From positions 10,505,661 to 10,569,660 of the forward strand of contig OY482859.1 of the NCBI GenBank assembly GCA_960531495.1: a stretch of 64,000 bases of DNA, read 5' to 3'. This DNA is from Zeus faber (lineage: Eukaryota > Chordata > Actinopteri > Zeiformes > Zeidae). The position numbers and the translations under genes were made by a program. The notes below the pieces were generated by a model. It saw nothing but the letters and a program-made list of their open reading frames with translations. It was not told the origin of the DNA and searched no databases. Of the stretch, positions 36,901 through 48,714 are shown piece after piece (within the stretch, counting starts at the first letter, position 1; each line of letters starts with the position of its first letter).

Positions 36901-39900
36901 AACCCATGCCAGAACGTCCAATGGCATACGCTGTTGCTAACCTCTTTCGAAAGTACAGCGCTGTGACAACGGAGAAGCCTTGGTATAAAAGTGCAAAGCC
37001 CATTCCTATGTGAGGTGAAATTTAAGAAAAGTCATCACCATACACCTTGTAAACAGAATTGATTTATTTGTAGGACATGCTAAAAAATAATACGATCATA
37101 TTTACAAGTAAAAGTACAATATTCTTGATGGCTAGAGCTGCACAAAATGTGCATGTTTAAGTTTTGACTTTATGATACAGTAAAACAGCAAATAATATAT
37201 CTCTCTTTGGAATTCATAATATAGATTGTTGTTTCCAAACTGGACCTCCTGGGGGCCCTTGGCCCTTGGCCCTTGACGTAAGTCAAATTCCCATTTTTAC
37301 ATCTTCTCCACCTATAAACATATCTACAACCTAAATGTCTCTTTCTGCAATGACAGCAATCAAAAACAAAACATCAAACAGACTGAAAATGGAGAATAAT
37401 ATGATCACCGATCACACCATCACAAGAATAAACCGTCTTTGCAGTGTCAACCAGACCCATCCCACAAATTAAACACAGTCTCATGGTTTGCTTAGGGCGG
37501 GTTTTTGTTTAGGGTCACTGCTGCTGCTGCATGCCGCACAAACAGGGCAGCAGGATCACTTTGTGATGACGCAGCACAAAGTGGGTGTGTTTCTTGTTAA
37601 AAGGGATCCACAAAATAATTTGCTGTTTGAGTCTGTCATCATATCAAGACTGAGAACCAGTGGCTCATTACATAGCTCCCCTCACCTACGATCACTCCCA
37701 TGCTGATGTAGAGGAAGACCACGCTGTTGGCAAAGATGCTTATGATGAAGCCTCCGCTGACGAGCACTGCCCCGGCGATGGACGTCACCCTGGTCCCAAG
37801 CTTGGCACAGGCCACAGAGGCAATGGGTGCTGTAACGGTCACAGAAAAACTCACCACGACTTCACTGGAGCTGGGTTTTCTTCCTCTCGCTCAACACGTA
37901 ACACTTAACCATATCATGGGGACTAAAATGGTACAAGCCATTTGTTGACCTGGACCTGATTTCCTAATCTTTCCCAACCACAACAATCATCTCTGATCCA
38001 AAGTTGACTCGAGCAGAGCGTTTGGAAGGTTTTAGGTTGTCCGGATGGTGGTCCACAATGTAAATACATGGGGAATTCTCACATTAAGTACCCTAAAACA
38101 GTCACTGAAAATTTTAAAATTGATCCATTTAATTCCAATTTAGTCAGGGATGGTCATCAAGGATGGAAAAAGATAGGAAAATCATATCCAGGCAAATAAA
38201 ACGACATGGACAGAGACTGTGAGAATCTGCTTTTAAGCCTGACCTCCAGACAGACGGAGGCTGGACATGATGGAACCAATCCAGCTGATGCTCTCGGCCG
38301 AGCTCTTGAACTCATCTTGGAATGCCACAAAGAAAATCCCAAAGCTCTTTAAAGTTCCCATCACCAGGACATTTACCTGCAGTCACAAAAAGAAAAACAT
38401 GCAGTATGGTGTTCATGTGTTATACAGCCCATGTCATACACAGAGGCAATTCAAATTTGTTTACATAAAATAGATAAAAAGGAAAGAGCATAGAAAAATA
38501 AACAAATTGAACAAAGCATAGAAGACATCAAAATAATAAAAGGTCAGTGTATTTTAAGTCAGAGTTCATTTATCAGCAGCAATTAAAGGCACAGGTGAAC
38601 ATAAAAGTCTTTATCCTGTTGTTCAAAATAGCCAGAGTTGGGGCAGAACTACGATCTTCCGGTAGTTTATTCCAGCTATGTGTGGCATCATAACTTAATG
38701 CGGCTTCACCATGTTTTATTTTAATCCTAGGAACAGGGAACAAGTCGGTCCCTGATGACGTAAGAAGTCAGAAGAAGCAAGTCAGAGATATATTTTGGCC
38801 CTAAATCATTAAGTGATTTATAGACAAGTAACAGTATTTTCAAGTCAATTCTATTACACATTGGTAGCCAATGCAGAGACCTGAGAACTGGTGTAATATG
38901 TTCAGCTTTCTTAGCTTTTGTTAGAACTCTAGCAGCAGCATTCTGAATGAGCTGTAGGTGCCGACGTGCTTATTTGGGACGGCCTGAGATTAGACTATTA
39001 CAGTAGTCGAACCTACTCGAAATAAAAGCGTGAATTTGTTTTTGTTTGAACGCATCCTCTAATTCTTGCTGTATTTTTAAGGTGATAATAGGCCGATTTT
39101 GTTATTGACTTGATGTGGGTGTTAAAATTTAGATCTGAGTTTTAATAACACCAAGATTTCTGACCTGATTTTTGGACCTTAAATAAAGGGGATCAAGACG
39201 AGCCACCACTTTCAGTCTTCCATGTTAGCAACAAACACCATGATCTCTGTTTGTCTTTGTTTAGTTGGTCACTGATTTGGTCAATGAATGGATGTGCCCA
39301 AATTTGACGCATAGACGCAGCGAGTCTATAGGAGTATAGTCACTTGATAATAGAGCTATGTATAATTGAGTGTCGTCCTCATAGCTACGGACAGCGATTT
39401 TGTTCTTTTGCATAATGAGGCCCAGCGGGAGCATGTAGAGGTTGAATAAAAGAGGTCCCAGAATTGAACCTTGAGGTACCCCACACATCATGCTTGTTCG
39501 CTCAGATGTGCGGTTGGCAATAGAAACAATGTAGTCCCGGTCATGCAGATAGGACCTGAACCAATCTAAGACTGTGCCGGAGAGTCCAACACAGTTTTCC
39601 AGTCCGAAAGTATTGAATGGTCGACGGTATCAAAAGCAGGACTACGATCCAATAACGCTAGAATTGAAATTTTGCCAGAATCAGTGTTCATGCGAATGTT
39701 GTTTAGACTCCTAATAAGAGCAGTTTTGGTGTTGTGACGGGGTCAAAAACTTGATTGGAATTTGTCGAAGAAACTATTTGAGGTTAAATAGATATTAAGT
39801 TGTTGGTAGAAATTTTATTATATTATTTTACTTGGGTTATTTTACTTGGGTAGGATAGATTTGATATGGGTCCGTAGTTGCTAATTACAAAAGCCTCCAG

Positions 39901-42668
39901 GCTATTCTTTTTTTAGCAGTGGTTTAATAACTGCAGTTTTCAAGGCCTTTGAAAAAAATGCAAGATAGGATGGTGCTGTTTATGACATAAGTCGGTCCCC
40001 ATGCAGCTGCAAACATTTTTAAGGAAGCTCGTTGGCAGGGTTTCGAGGAAGTATGAGGATGGCTTAAGATGTTGTAGTTCCCTCAAGAGTTTTGTTGTCA
40101 ATGGCATTAAACTGGATCATCAGAATCAGGATCAGAATCAGAAATACTTTAATAAATTACTAAATGTTGTTCTAAAATCATGTTCATCAAGTTACTTTTA
40201 TATGAATTTAGTGGTGACACATTTTTGTTTAATGTGGAACTACTGATAGTTTGCCTAATGTTTTGAATTGTATCCCTAAAAAAAAGGAGCAAACTCCACG
40301 CCACGCCCCCTTACCGTGACATAACACTATATGCACTATATATACTATATATACCAGCCACGCCCCCTTACCGTGAAATAACACTATACACACTATATGC
40401 ACTATATATACTATATGTACCAGCCACGCACCCTTACCTTGCAATAAGACAGGTCCACGCTTATCGACAAATTTGCTTAACGACCTGGTCCTAGGAACGG
40501 AACTTGGCCGTTAAGTGAGGAGAACCTGTACTAGAACACTTTGGACAAGATCAAGGAGGTTTTGGGGGATGTAATTGGGGGCTGGCAAGGACTGACGTGG
40601 GAGTAAGTTGAGGGGGTCCTGGGGGTGGTAGGACGGAGTCGGAGAAGGGTCGGGGTGTTGAGACCAGCATTCACTAGTTCCCTCATACCGTCCGTAAATG
40701 CCAAATGAGGGAGGGGGGTGAGAGCGCGCGGAGGATGATCTGGTGGAGTGGAGGGAGTCGGAGGAGAGGGACAGGGGAGAGGAAGATCCGGAGGACTGGG
40801 GCGGGGTGAAACCTTTGCGTCATGGGCCGCAGGTGGCGGCAGGGAGGTGGAAGCCTCCTTTGACTGCTGTTGGTGGGGTAGAGAGGCGTCATGGGCTGTT
40901 GGGTCTGAATCAGGCACAGAGGGCGAGAGAGAGGGAGAGAGAGAGGGATCCTTTGCAAGGTCGTCGTCCGGGTCAGGATCGGGGCACAGACTACCACGTC
41001 ATGGGCTGTTGGGGTGGAATCGGGCGGCGGGAGGGGCGGGCGAGACCTCCTCTGCAAGGTCGCTGTGAGTCTCACGGTTGGAGGGAGTGTGTGGCTGTCT
41101 TTATCTTTGGGCTGTCCTTGCGTCTTGCCACAGTTGGGTGGTAAATGGAATAAATATGTAAGGGACAAGCAGTTGAAAGCCCTGTGTTCAGTCCCAGCAG
41201 CCTACTCCCTGTCAAATTGAAGGCAGGGGACCACTAACACATGCCCCAATATGTAGGGAGCCCAGCGTCTGTAGCAGTTGAACAAAGTCATGTTTCAGAA
41301 TTTCTGACTGTTCCCTGGGAATATCATTTGTCCCTACATGCACAATCGTTTTTGTTCGCCGTTTGGAGGGCAGACGGGATTTCTGGATTTTTTTTTTTTT
41401 TTTCCCCTGTGGCCTCAGACCATTTCGTCGGTGAAGAAGTATATTTTGGAATTCCTCTTACCACCAACGTTGATATCTTTTACAACGCAATTGCCCACAA
41501 TTAACGTTGTTGGCCTAGTAACGTTAGTGGCACCGACTTGCTGTTGCTGCGGCCCGGTGGGTTTTTTTCCGAAATGCGCTCCAGTCCTCACCGAGTGGCG
41601 TGGAGGTGAGGAGGGGAGCCAAGCTGTGCGACGGCGGCTCGCTCAGTCACGTCCGTGGTAGAAATTTGTTCTCCAACTGTAGAGTCATCAGTGGTTGGGG
41701 AGAGTTTATTTTATTTTTAATCCATGGCAGTTCTTTATTGACCACGGGGGTTGAGGAGAACTGTTGCGTTTTGCCTTGATGGCAACGTTGTTTCAAGTAC
41801 TGCAATCTTCTGCAGATGTCCACCACGGCCTTTGCAGTGCGACACAATTCAGTCGAGCGGAAGAAGGCAAACTTTGTAAAAAATAACTTGATCGTATCAG
41901 AGCGAAGACGATAAAAAAATTAACGTTGGTGTTTCGAATGGAATTCTGGGAATTCTGGGATCCGATATCTAATCCACCCTACACGGACAATCTCACAGCT
42001 CTACGTTAAAGTTTTCCCTGTGCGTCATGTGAGGGATGTGAACGTCTGCAACCAGGGCCTTTCTGCAAATGGGTCACTGGGCTCTCCCTGTATAAATACA
42101 GACTGAATAAAAAAAAAAATCCCTGGGCCTCGTATTTGTCGCATATTTAATTAAAACTGTTCGCTAAGGGGGGGTTGTTACGATCAAGATATTTGCAGAA
42201 AATGTGCGTGCCTACCAGGAAGCAGTGCAGCACCACCATCCAGCCCCAACCCCCGTCCGGAGGATCCACATACTGGGTCTCTTTTCCCGCCTCCTCTTTA
42301 CTGGCTAGAGCAGCTCTCCGGAACAGGCTTAATTTCACAGACTTGGGCTCACTGTGGAAAAAAAATAAAAATAGGCGTTACTTTTTCCAAGTTTTCTAAG
42401 TTGCTCTGGGCTTTCTGATGCAAGTCGCTTGGCTGGAGTTATTATACATTTTAGTTGTAGGGGAAATGTAAAAGAAAAACAAAAAAACCTGTTGTTTCAC
42501 CCCTAAAATTGCAATTGCAAAACACGTGAACACCTACACATACAGTATACAAAGTGTAACGATCATAGAAGCTCTACCTACTTAAAACATTTTTTAATAA
42601 AAATTAACCATGAAGCAATAGAATTAAGCTAGCTATGGAGCAGATGATTAGGTCAACCTAACCATTTC

Positions 42669-42701
<33 letters not shown>

Positions 42702-43026
42702 GTCTCCAGTTTATTTGCATTCCTCTTCCCTCTGCTCTATTCAGAGTGTTCCATCGCTGTTTGAGTGTGTGTGTGTTATGCAGCACATGTAATATTTAAC
42801 TATGTGAGTGTCTGAGCTCCTGCAGTGTCAGCAGCTTCTGCCTCTTCATCCTCCCCATCCACTGTGCCCTCGACTCCTGCAGCTATTATTGGCTTGACTG
42901 TCTTTTTTTTTTTTTTTTTTATTAATGATGAACTTGGAGATTCATTTGCATATATCACTTTGCGTATGATCTGTTCTACGATCCAATCTATGATTTTTGT
43001 TTGAACAAGATATTAAGATAATGACA

Positions 43027-43067
<41 letters not shown>

Positions 43068-46000
43068 GCTGTTGCACTAGTGGATATGCACACCGGTACA
43101 CGTGGATCTTATTACTTTATTGTTGATATTGATATTGTTGACATTGTTGAATGTATACATTTTGAATTTAGTGTACATATTTTCTAAGCCAGCCATGCGG
43201 GTAGCATGGCACTTTAGAAACTGTACGGTTGAAATGTCTAATTTCTCACGTTTTCCTGCTGACACTTTAACTTTTTCCCACAGATTTTAAAGCGCCCATG
43301 TTAAACATAAACACATGCTAGATCGTGTGCATTTGTCTGTGAACTACATATTATTTCGTTCAACGCCATTGTTTTCAGAAGGAGCAAAGTTTGGGCATCC
43401 GTTACAGTCTTTGAAAAACGTAAGGTATGTGTACTGTATGTGTGAAATAACCGTGACGTCCTGAATGCAGGATTGACAGCACGTAAACATGATACGAATG
43501 TCTCTTTGATTTGCTTAATTCCATTCAATTAACATGTCAGTGGACTGTAGACAGCCGTGGTGCGGGAGACAAGGAAACAATGGTCGTTAAAAGCTCTCCA
43601 TTTCAGGGTGGGGCAGGTTCTAACATTTCACATACCTGCAAAATGCGTTAATTGTTTCCTCTACCATTTCAAATTCCAGCTATTTGAGGCTGAAAAACCA
43701 GAAATGCATGAGCTACGTCGGATGGTGCACAAGCTAAACGAGTAACCCGAGATAAGCCCCTGCAAGTTGAGAGCGCACTAATGCCCCCGTGCACATTTTC
43801 CTCCTTCCTTTCACAGCTGTGTGCCATGGCCCTCATGCTTCATCATTGAGTTTTTTTTTTTTCTTCCTTAGACACCTATAAGAATTCGGCTCCAAATTAG
43901 GCAGAGCACACAGAGCGGATTAAATGGGAATGAATCGGGCCAGTGTACTGCAAGGACAAGCATTTCTTCCCATGTGCTGTTCACAAGTTGTCCCCAGAGC
44001 CCGCTGCGAGTGCGTGGATGTGTGGTGGGTCTGAGCGTCTGGGCAATGAGGGATTTGAGATCAGTGCCTTGTAGTGAGGAATTAGCACCACATTTTTTTC
44101 CAAACCCCCACCCTCTCCACCTCTCTCTCTCTCATGTTTTTGGTTGTTTTTAAAGTTTGCATTCAGAAAAGGAGTTCACTTTGAAACCCTTAATTCCTTC
44201 TTAATTGCATGCCTCAATTTAACCCACATGGTGCCTACAATCACATGCACACGCTGGCAAGAATAAAAAAATAAAAAATAAAAAAAAACAATTCCTCAAA
44301 ACTGGACAACCTGCCCATGCAGATGACGGTTATTTTACATCCTCCTTCAGTCCCACCCCCCGTTTAAAAAAGCCAGACTCAAGTTTCAGGGAGTCGGTAC
44401 CGAGCTAATTGAAAACAGAAGAGGAGCTCAGATATGAAGGCAAATCAGCCCCTAACGGCACCCCTGAGCACACCCCTGAGCACACGCGCTTTGTAAAAAA
44501 AATAAAATAAAAAATAAAATAAAATAAAATAAAAGTTGCTGAATTCCACCTTAAACACAGCCTTGCTTCCATCGATTTCCGAGTAAAACAAACAAAGCGT
44601 CTCGCGGGGTGCGATGGATCGGAGGCGTTTCTCTAGAGCGGAGGCTGCTCCACAAGCCCAGAAAAAGGCTGCTCGGGGGTCAGTTTGCGAATCAATGGCG
44701 CGGGCATCTTGGGTTGCAGCGCTGCAGCCTGGAAACCTGATGATTGTGACAGTGGCGATGTGGAGAATTGCACAGAAAGGCAGAGAATGAAGAGCAGCAA
44801 ACCACTGTCTCCTGTGTCGAGTGTGCTCCCGCGACGGCACTTCCCTGGATTAAACAACCTCACGCCTTTACTGCGGCGCACAGGTGGTCAGCGGAGATAG
44901 ACGCAAACCTGGCCTCCACTACGTCCTCCGCCCGCCACGTAACTATTACGAAACCAAAATCAAAAGAGTTTGGGATTTTATATCGACACACGTGGTGTTG
45001 AAATAATTTTCAAATAAACGTACGTCGCCGATGGGGAAACGATGGGAAAAGCAACGTGAAAACGCGCAAAATACCCAAAAACCAGCCAGATAATCTGTTC
45101 ATTTTGAATTGTTGTAATGTTGGCGATTAATGAAGGGATTGTAATATTGTGTCGTTGCAGCGCTGAAACGGGGACGCCACTTTCATATGCTTGTGATTTG
45201 GGTTATCACAACTCCCTCCCAGAGTCAGAAATGAACAAATCAAGCCTTTGTTCTGAAATATGATGTATATTCGAAAGGAGCAATAGACAACTTTGCCAGT
45301 TTAACTTCTCATTATGAAGTTAATGTTGATTGCACAGTGCAACGGCTATAGAATAATGACACCATCGTTGTTAGATCGGTTCCCTCTAAGCCTCCATATC
45401 ACTGTGCATTGGCACTGCCACCGGGTACGAACTCCCGGGAAAATGATGGACTTACGGCAGGAGGTCACAGGAAGCGCGTTACCCAATGTGCAACCATTAG
45501 CGGAAATGGCGGACGGTGGAGCAAACTACTCCAGGTAGATCAACCACCCCTGGAATATAACAACGACTCATTGAAAGGGGTTGAGAAATGCCAACGTTAC
45601 GGTGCTTTTTATCCAGGAAAAAACGCAGCTCCCCCGGTTTACTTGTATTTGTTTACAGGCCAGTATCGCCCGTTCCAATATCGCGGCAACGGGCCGTAGC
45701 AGTCAATGCGGCATCAATGAGGCATCAATGCGGCATCAATGCGGCATCAATGCGTACACGTCTATGCTTCCGCAAACCAAAGGAGATAAAAATTGAACTA
45801 AAATTGTGACAATTTGAATTGACCTCCTCGGTGAACATCCAAAGGGAATGGCCGTAAAGCGATCCGGTTGTCTTTGCCACAGCGGCGCAAAGGTTGTCTC
45901 CTGCACCTTTGAAAACGCAGCTGATGTAAGAGTTAAAGGCACGCCTTGACACCCTGTCCATATTGGCCATGAGAGAAAAGGATCTATCTTTTATCCTATC

Positions 46001-48703
46001 CCTCATACTTCAAATAGGTCTGGGCGTAGGGGACAACAAACCTCAAAGTGGTGAAAGACATTTCCTTTGAGCCCTTTTAGGATCAGCGTTTGTCCTGAAA
46101 ACGCCAGACGAACATTCTGGGTAGATCAAAGCCAAAGGCTTTTTTTTGTTGCTGTTTTTTGTTTGTTTTCTTTTTCAGGGCACATGTGAAAGTCGTGAAA
46201 GTTTAGTGTGTCGCACTTGTTCAAGGTCGTTGTCGTTTCCTGTGGCTTTCGGCTGCCCTCTCATCGCATACGCACGCGCGCACACACACACACACACACG
46301 TGGACAACACAACACACTCCTCTTCTACGTTTTTAAACTCTCAACCTATCGTACGATCTCGCCTTTTTACTGCTGACTCTGCAGCCAAATTCAGACAGCT
46401 TTTCCCAAGTTTTTTTATTCAGGTTCTGACTCCTCCACCTGTGTTTGGGATATTTTCCCAACCAAGTCTTTAAAGGAGGATTTCCCCACTGTCGGTCCTT
46501 TTATTTTTATTGATTATTAACAGTTAGAGTTCTCTGACCTCTGGCAACTTTCCAAACCGTTTCAAAAATGCAATTTCATTTGGATCCTCTTATCACCCAA
46601 TAATTAGAGGCCAATTTCTAAATGATCTTTTTTTTAATTTTTTTTAATCTAAGATACCGGAGACAATCGTTTCAACCCAATTAATTTATTTTATGAACAA
46701 TAACAATATTTTGAACAGTTTTCACTCACTTTAAGAGCTCACCACAGCACAGAGACAGCCCTTGTGCAGGGCTCTGATGGCGGTCCGTTAACAGCAGGTA
46801 GAGGCGACTGCTCTGTCCCCGCACTTTTTAGTTTTGAGAGCCGCGTTCGACTCCGTTGATCGCGCTCGTCCTCCTGCACCGTCTGAAAACTTGGGTTGGT
46901 CTTCAGGGAACTGCTCTACAACTCCCACGCGAATACCTCTCCAGTCGAACCTTTTCCGTTGTGATGGCAGACGTCAGTCCCTGTGTTGCTGATTTAAACT
47001 GTGGTGTTCCCCAAGGGTCCATTCTTGGCCCTCTATTGTTCCCAACATACTGTACACGCTTCCCCTCAGCCAGAGCACCCAGAGCCATGGTGTTCCCCAT
47101 CAGCGTTATGCGGACGACACGCAGCTTTATGTTCCTCTCCAATTTAATATCAAAAGCAGTTTAGATAATTTCCTTGCCTGCCTGGGTGATACAAAATGTT
47201 GGATGTCCCAAAACTTTTTGAAGACGGAATGATGATACAGTAAATCTGGGGTGATAGTCCCTGGTCAAACACGTTCCACCATTCCGCTGCACCGTAACCT
47301 TGATTCACCGACCAAAAATATTGGGCGGGCTGCCAGAAATCTCTGTGGCACTTTTGATGCAAATCTGTTTTTCCTGAGTGTTCTCTGAGATCGGTGGATG
47401 CCGCTCTGCTGGTTCCTCCTAGATCCTGGCTCAGAACCAAAGGTGGCTGGGCCTTTGCTGTCAGAGCCTGTTGACATCAGACAGGCTGCAACATTAAATC
47501 CCTTCTTAAATCTTTCTTTCATAGGAAAGTGTTTACGATTTCTTACATTTAAGTTACTGGGGTTTATTATTTGACTCCTGCCATTTAATACTTTTTAACT
47601 TTATTTTATCCCTGATGTTTCATGATCCCCGTGTTGTTCTTATTTGTTTCAGTTTCCATAGGTAAAGGTATTTGTATTTTTTGTATTTTATCTGTATTTG
47701 TGTTATCTGTGCTGTTATTATCGGGTTGTTTTTTTTCCTGTCAAGTGCTTTGTAACCTTGTTAAGAAAAGTTCTATATAAATAAAGTTCAAAAGAAGATT
47801 CAAAAAGGTTCAGTGTTTCGAGAAAACAAGTCAAGCAGCCTGCTTAAGCATTCAAGGGTGTATCAAGGGTGTGATCTGTGAACTGAGATGTAGGCAAGGA
47901 CTCATTTATGAATACAGAGATATGTAGTCCCTCCACCTTAATGATGAGTGTTAAAATTATTATTATTATTATTATTTCATTTGATTTACTTAATAAATAA
48001 ATAAATAATAATAATAACTTTACCAAATAACTCACAATGCTATGTGTGCTATGATTGTTCAGCATAAGAAATCGCAATATGATAGCGGTAGCGTGAGGGA
48101 GCGTGGACACATGCACATATAATTGTTATTGTGTTATGAATTTGGTCGACAAAACCTTAGAGTCGACTGGCTACTACAAATTATTGATGTATCTTATAAA
48201 ATGAGTCATTTACTGAAAAAAACAAAAAACACAAAGTCCTGTCGGGGTTTCTTGAAATACATATCTGTCCGACTGGAGGTAGTAATTGGTCAGTTTAAAT
48301 AAAATATCGGCAAATCATCCCCACACGCGCGCACACACACACCCACGCACACACCGAGTCATTCGAAGCTTTGTGACATGCCAGGATTTCTACTCTGTGA
48401 GGTAGGTACTGGAGGGAAGATAAGTTTCATTTAGGTAGATTTAAATATATATTTAATACAACACAGACAATTCATTATATTACATAATTATAGAGCCCAG
48501 AATCACGATTGTGGCGCGGCCCCTCGAATCCTGAATCTTGAAAAACAAACTGTTTTAGAAATACATTTAAAATGAAAAGTGGAAGCGACGGGAAGCGCAT
48601 TACACAAGTCCTTCAAGAATATTGGATGCACAAGAGACAAAGCAGAGAAGCAGGCAGACGCGAGCGGGATGTTTTCCTACCTGTTGTGCTCTTTCGGCAG
48701 CAT
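27996..48703 (-). CDS. slc16a4: SLC16A4 (monocarboxylate transporter-like, MCT5 / orphan SLC16 member), 9 coding exons
   Basis: Coding exons in transcript order are 48703-48681, 42351-42216, 38376-38244, 37829-37686, 37005-36844, 36683-36030, 32611-32400, 30068-29975 and 28204-27996. All phases agree and the product is 588 residues. It is a 12-helix major-facilitator protein of the plasma membrane. The family motif before helix 1 is DGGWGWMVV, and the helix 5 motif reads [20 protein letters not shown]. Segments such as [33 protein letters not shown] and [11 protein letters not shown] match SLC16A4. Residues about 222-375 form a long hydrophilic loop between helices 6 and 7, which makes it longer than the human protein (487). 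The helix 8 Asp/Arg pair of proton-lactate MCTs is not seen; [13 protein letters not shown] occupies that place. The substrate is not established. The tiny first coding exon (MLPKEHN plus 2 nt) is the least certain part. Confidence 0.92.
28205..32399 (-). other. slc16a4 introns 7 and 8 (around the exon at 30068-29975)
   Basis: Intron 8 (28205-29974) and intron 7 (30069-32399) hold no other gene that I can see. They contain one dispersed repeat copy (29512-29557), a T-run near 30751-30766 and a T-rich tract near 31269-31297. A CA/CG microsatellite-like stretch lies at about 32058-32095. Confidence 0.6.
29512..29557 (-). repeat. Dispersed repeat family, copy 4 (core)
   Basis: On the minus strand it reads AAGCACGGTGAGAAGCTGCA then GCAGAGCGATAAGTTTCTCA. 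It sits in slc16a4 intron 8. Confidence 0.55.
32612..36029 (-). other. slc16a4 intron 6
   Basis: About 3.4 kb with the TIR element at 32946-33129. The block at 33780-34600 is moderately GC-rich and unrecognised. The rest is AT-rich with no gene seen. Confidence 0.6.
32946..33129. mobile_element. Small terminal-inverted-repeat element (184 bp), slc16a4 intron 6
   Basis: The left end ATGATAGGTTCG and right end CGAACCTATCAT are perfect 12-base inverted repeats. TAA follows on the right and precedes on the left, which fits a 3-bp TAA target duplication as used by PIF/Harbinger elements. The interior contains a copy of the dispersed repeat family described separately. No transposase is present. 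Confidence 0.6.
38550..40160 (-). mobile_element. L2/CR1-type LINE remnant, reverse-transcriptase 3' half
   Basis: On the minus strand a decayed reverse-transcriptase frame is visible at 39491-39261 ([20 protein letters not shown], then [11 protein letters not shown]). The second block is the F/Y-x-DD catalytic box with Tyr-Glu-Asp-Asp. The plus-strand text around 38800-38980 matches the common fish LINE 3' region. Stops and frameshifts surround it, so it is an inactive copy in slc16a4 intron 2, in the same orientation as the gene. Confidence 0.75.
40301..40437 (+). repeat. 57-66 bp tandem repeat, about 2.3 copies
   Basis: Units begin CCACGCCCCCTTACCGTGA and continue through ATAACACTAT and several ACTATATAT blocks. 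Copies begin at 40301, 40358 and 40424. The last copy is partial, and the second is 9 bases longer through one extra ACACTAT-type block. Confidence 0.8.
40448..40532 (-). mobile_element. Short MITE related to the Tc1/mariner-like element at 57.16 kb
   Basis: The right end, read on the minus strand, is TACAGGTTCTCCTCACTTAA followed by a GTTCCGTTCC block, as in the 57161-57399 element. The left end ACAGGTCCACGCTTA is an imperfect inverted match. It lies inside LINE-derived DNA in slc16a4 intron 2. Confidence 0.5.
40540..41210. repeat. Low-complexity, repeat-like G/A-rich stretch in slc16a4 intron 2
   Basis: The plus strand is GGGAG/GAGAG-rich. Related segments recur: CGTCATGGGCTGTTGGG at about 40889 and again at about 40999, and TCTGCAAGGTCG/TTTGCAAGGTCG at about 41051 and 40951. 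This shows an internal duplication of about 100 bases. It opens long Pro- or Arg-rich frames by composition only. Confidence 0.5.
41210..41850 (-). mobile_element. L2/CR1-type LINE remnant, endonuclease/esterase-like 5' part
   Basis: The minus strand reads [20 protein letters not shown] at about 41343-41284. This VGTND block is a hallmark of the SGNH/esterase-like region of CR1/L2 LINE proteins. Upstream lies [19 protein letters not shown] (about 41508-41452). Same strand as the reverse-transcriptase remnant at 38.55-40.16 kb. It could be the other end of one element that was later broken by the repeats at 40.26-41.2 kb. Confidence 0.6.
42670..42701 (+). repeat. (GATA)n microsatellite
   Basis: About 7.5 perfect GATA units in slc16a4 intron 2. 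Confidence 0.95.
43029..43067 (+). repeat. (ATT)n microsatellite
   Basis: About 13 perfect ATT units in slc16a4 intron 2. Confidence 0.95.
43770..44050. promoter_or_regulatory. Candidate conserved block in slc16a4 intron 2
   Basis: The sequence is free of simple repeats apart from a T-run at 43851-43861. It includes GCCATGGCCCTCATGCTTCA, AGCGGATTAAATGGGAATGA and TTGTCCCCAGAGCCCGC. There is no coding frame. It was listed for its texture only. Confidence 0.2.
45703..45754 (+). repeat. 11-bp tandem repeat (TCAATGCGGCA), about 4.7 copies
   Basis: Unit TCAATGCGGCA is repeated with one TCAATGAGGCA variant. It sits in slc16a4 intron 2. Confidence 0.9.
46730..47790 (+). mobile_element. L2/CR1-type LINE remnant, reverse-transcriptase and 3' end
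   Basis: The plus strand shows a decayed frame. First comes [24 protein letters not shown] text at about 46845-46905. Next is the block [19 protein letters not shown] near 46996-47050. A frameshifted [13 protein letters not shown] follows near 47105-47145. It ends with AAGTGCTTTGTAACC, then TATATAAATAAAG, the usual tail of this family. It is antisense to slc16a4 and inactive. Confidence 0.8.
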
Positions 48704-48714
48704 GATTGAAGGTT
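48681..48714 (-). other. slc16a4: slc16a4 second exon carrying the start codon
   Basis: This 34-nt exon is bounded by acceptor CTCTCCAG and donor GTAGGA on the minus strand. It holds ATG at 48703-48701 and seven codons plus two bases. It joins in phase to the 42351 exon (AG|T GAG CCC AAG). Phase match and context support it, but the N-terminus of this family is poorly conserved, so homology cannot confirm it. Confidence 0.55.

Larger units (their letters stand above)
42352..48680 (-). other. slc16a4 intron 2 (between the start-codon exon and exon at 42351)
   Basis: About 6.3 kb. It holds a GATA repeat (42670-42700), a T-run (42904-42920), an ATT repeat (43029-43066), a CpG-richer block near 44.6-44.95 kb and an 11-bp tandem repeat (45703-45754). 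A LINE remnant lies at 46.7-47.8 kb and an ATT/TAA microsatellite at about 47957-48017. A short frame at 43675-43745 ([20 protein letters not shown]) preceded by TTCCAG was not assigned. Confidence 0.55.

Noticed and set aside
40531..41168. Pro-rich minus-strand and Gly/Arg-rich plus-strand frames
   Set aside because: Both arise from a G/A-rich low-complexity block with an internal duplication in slc16a4 intron 2.
45725..46006. A 93-residue minus-strand frame
   Set aside because: It begins in non-descript DNA and ends in the 11-bp tandem repeat; no family features were seen, though transposon origin is possible.
46856..47164. A host gene encoding a reverse-transcriptase-like protein
   Set aside because: The [14 protein letters not shown] block and frameshifts identify a dead LINE copy.
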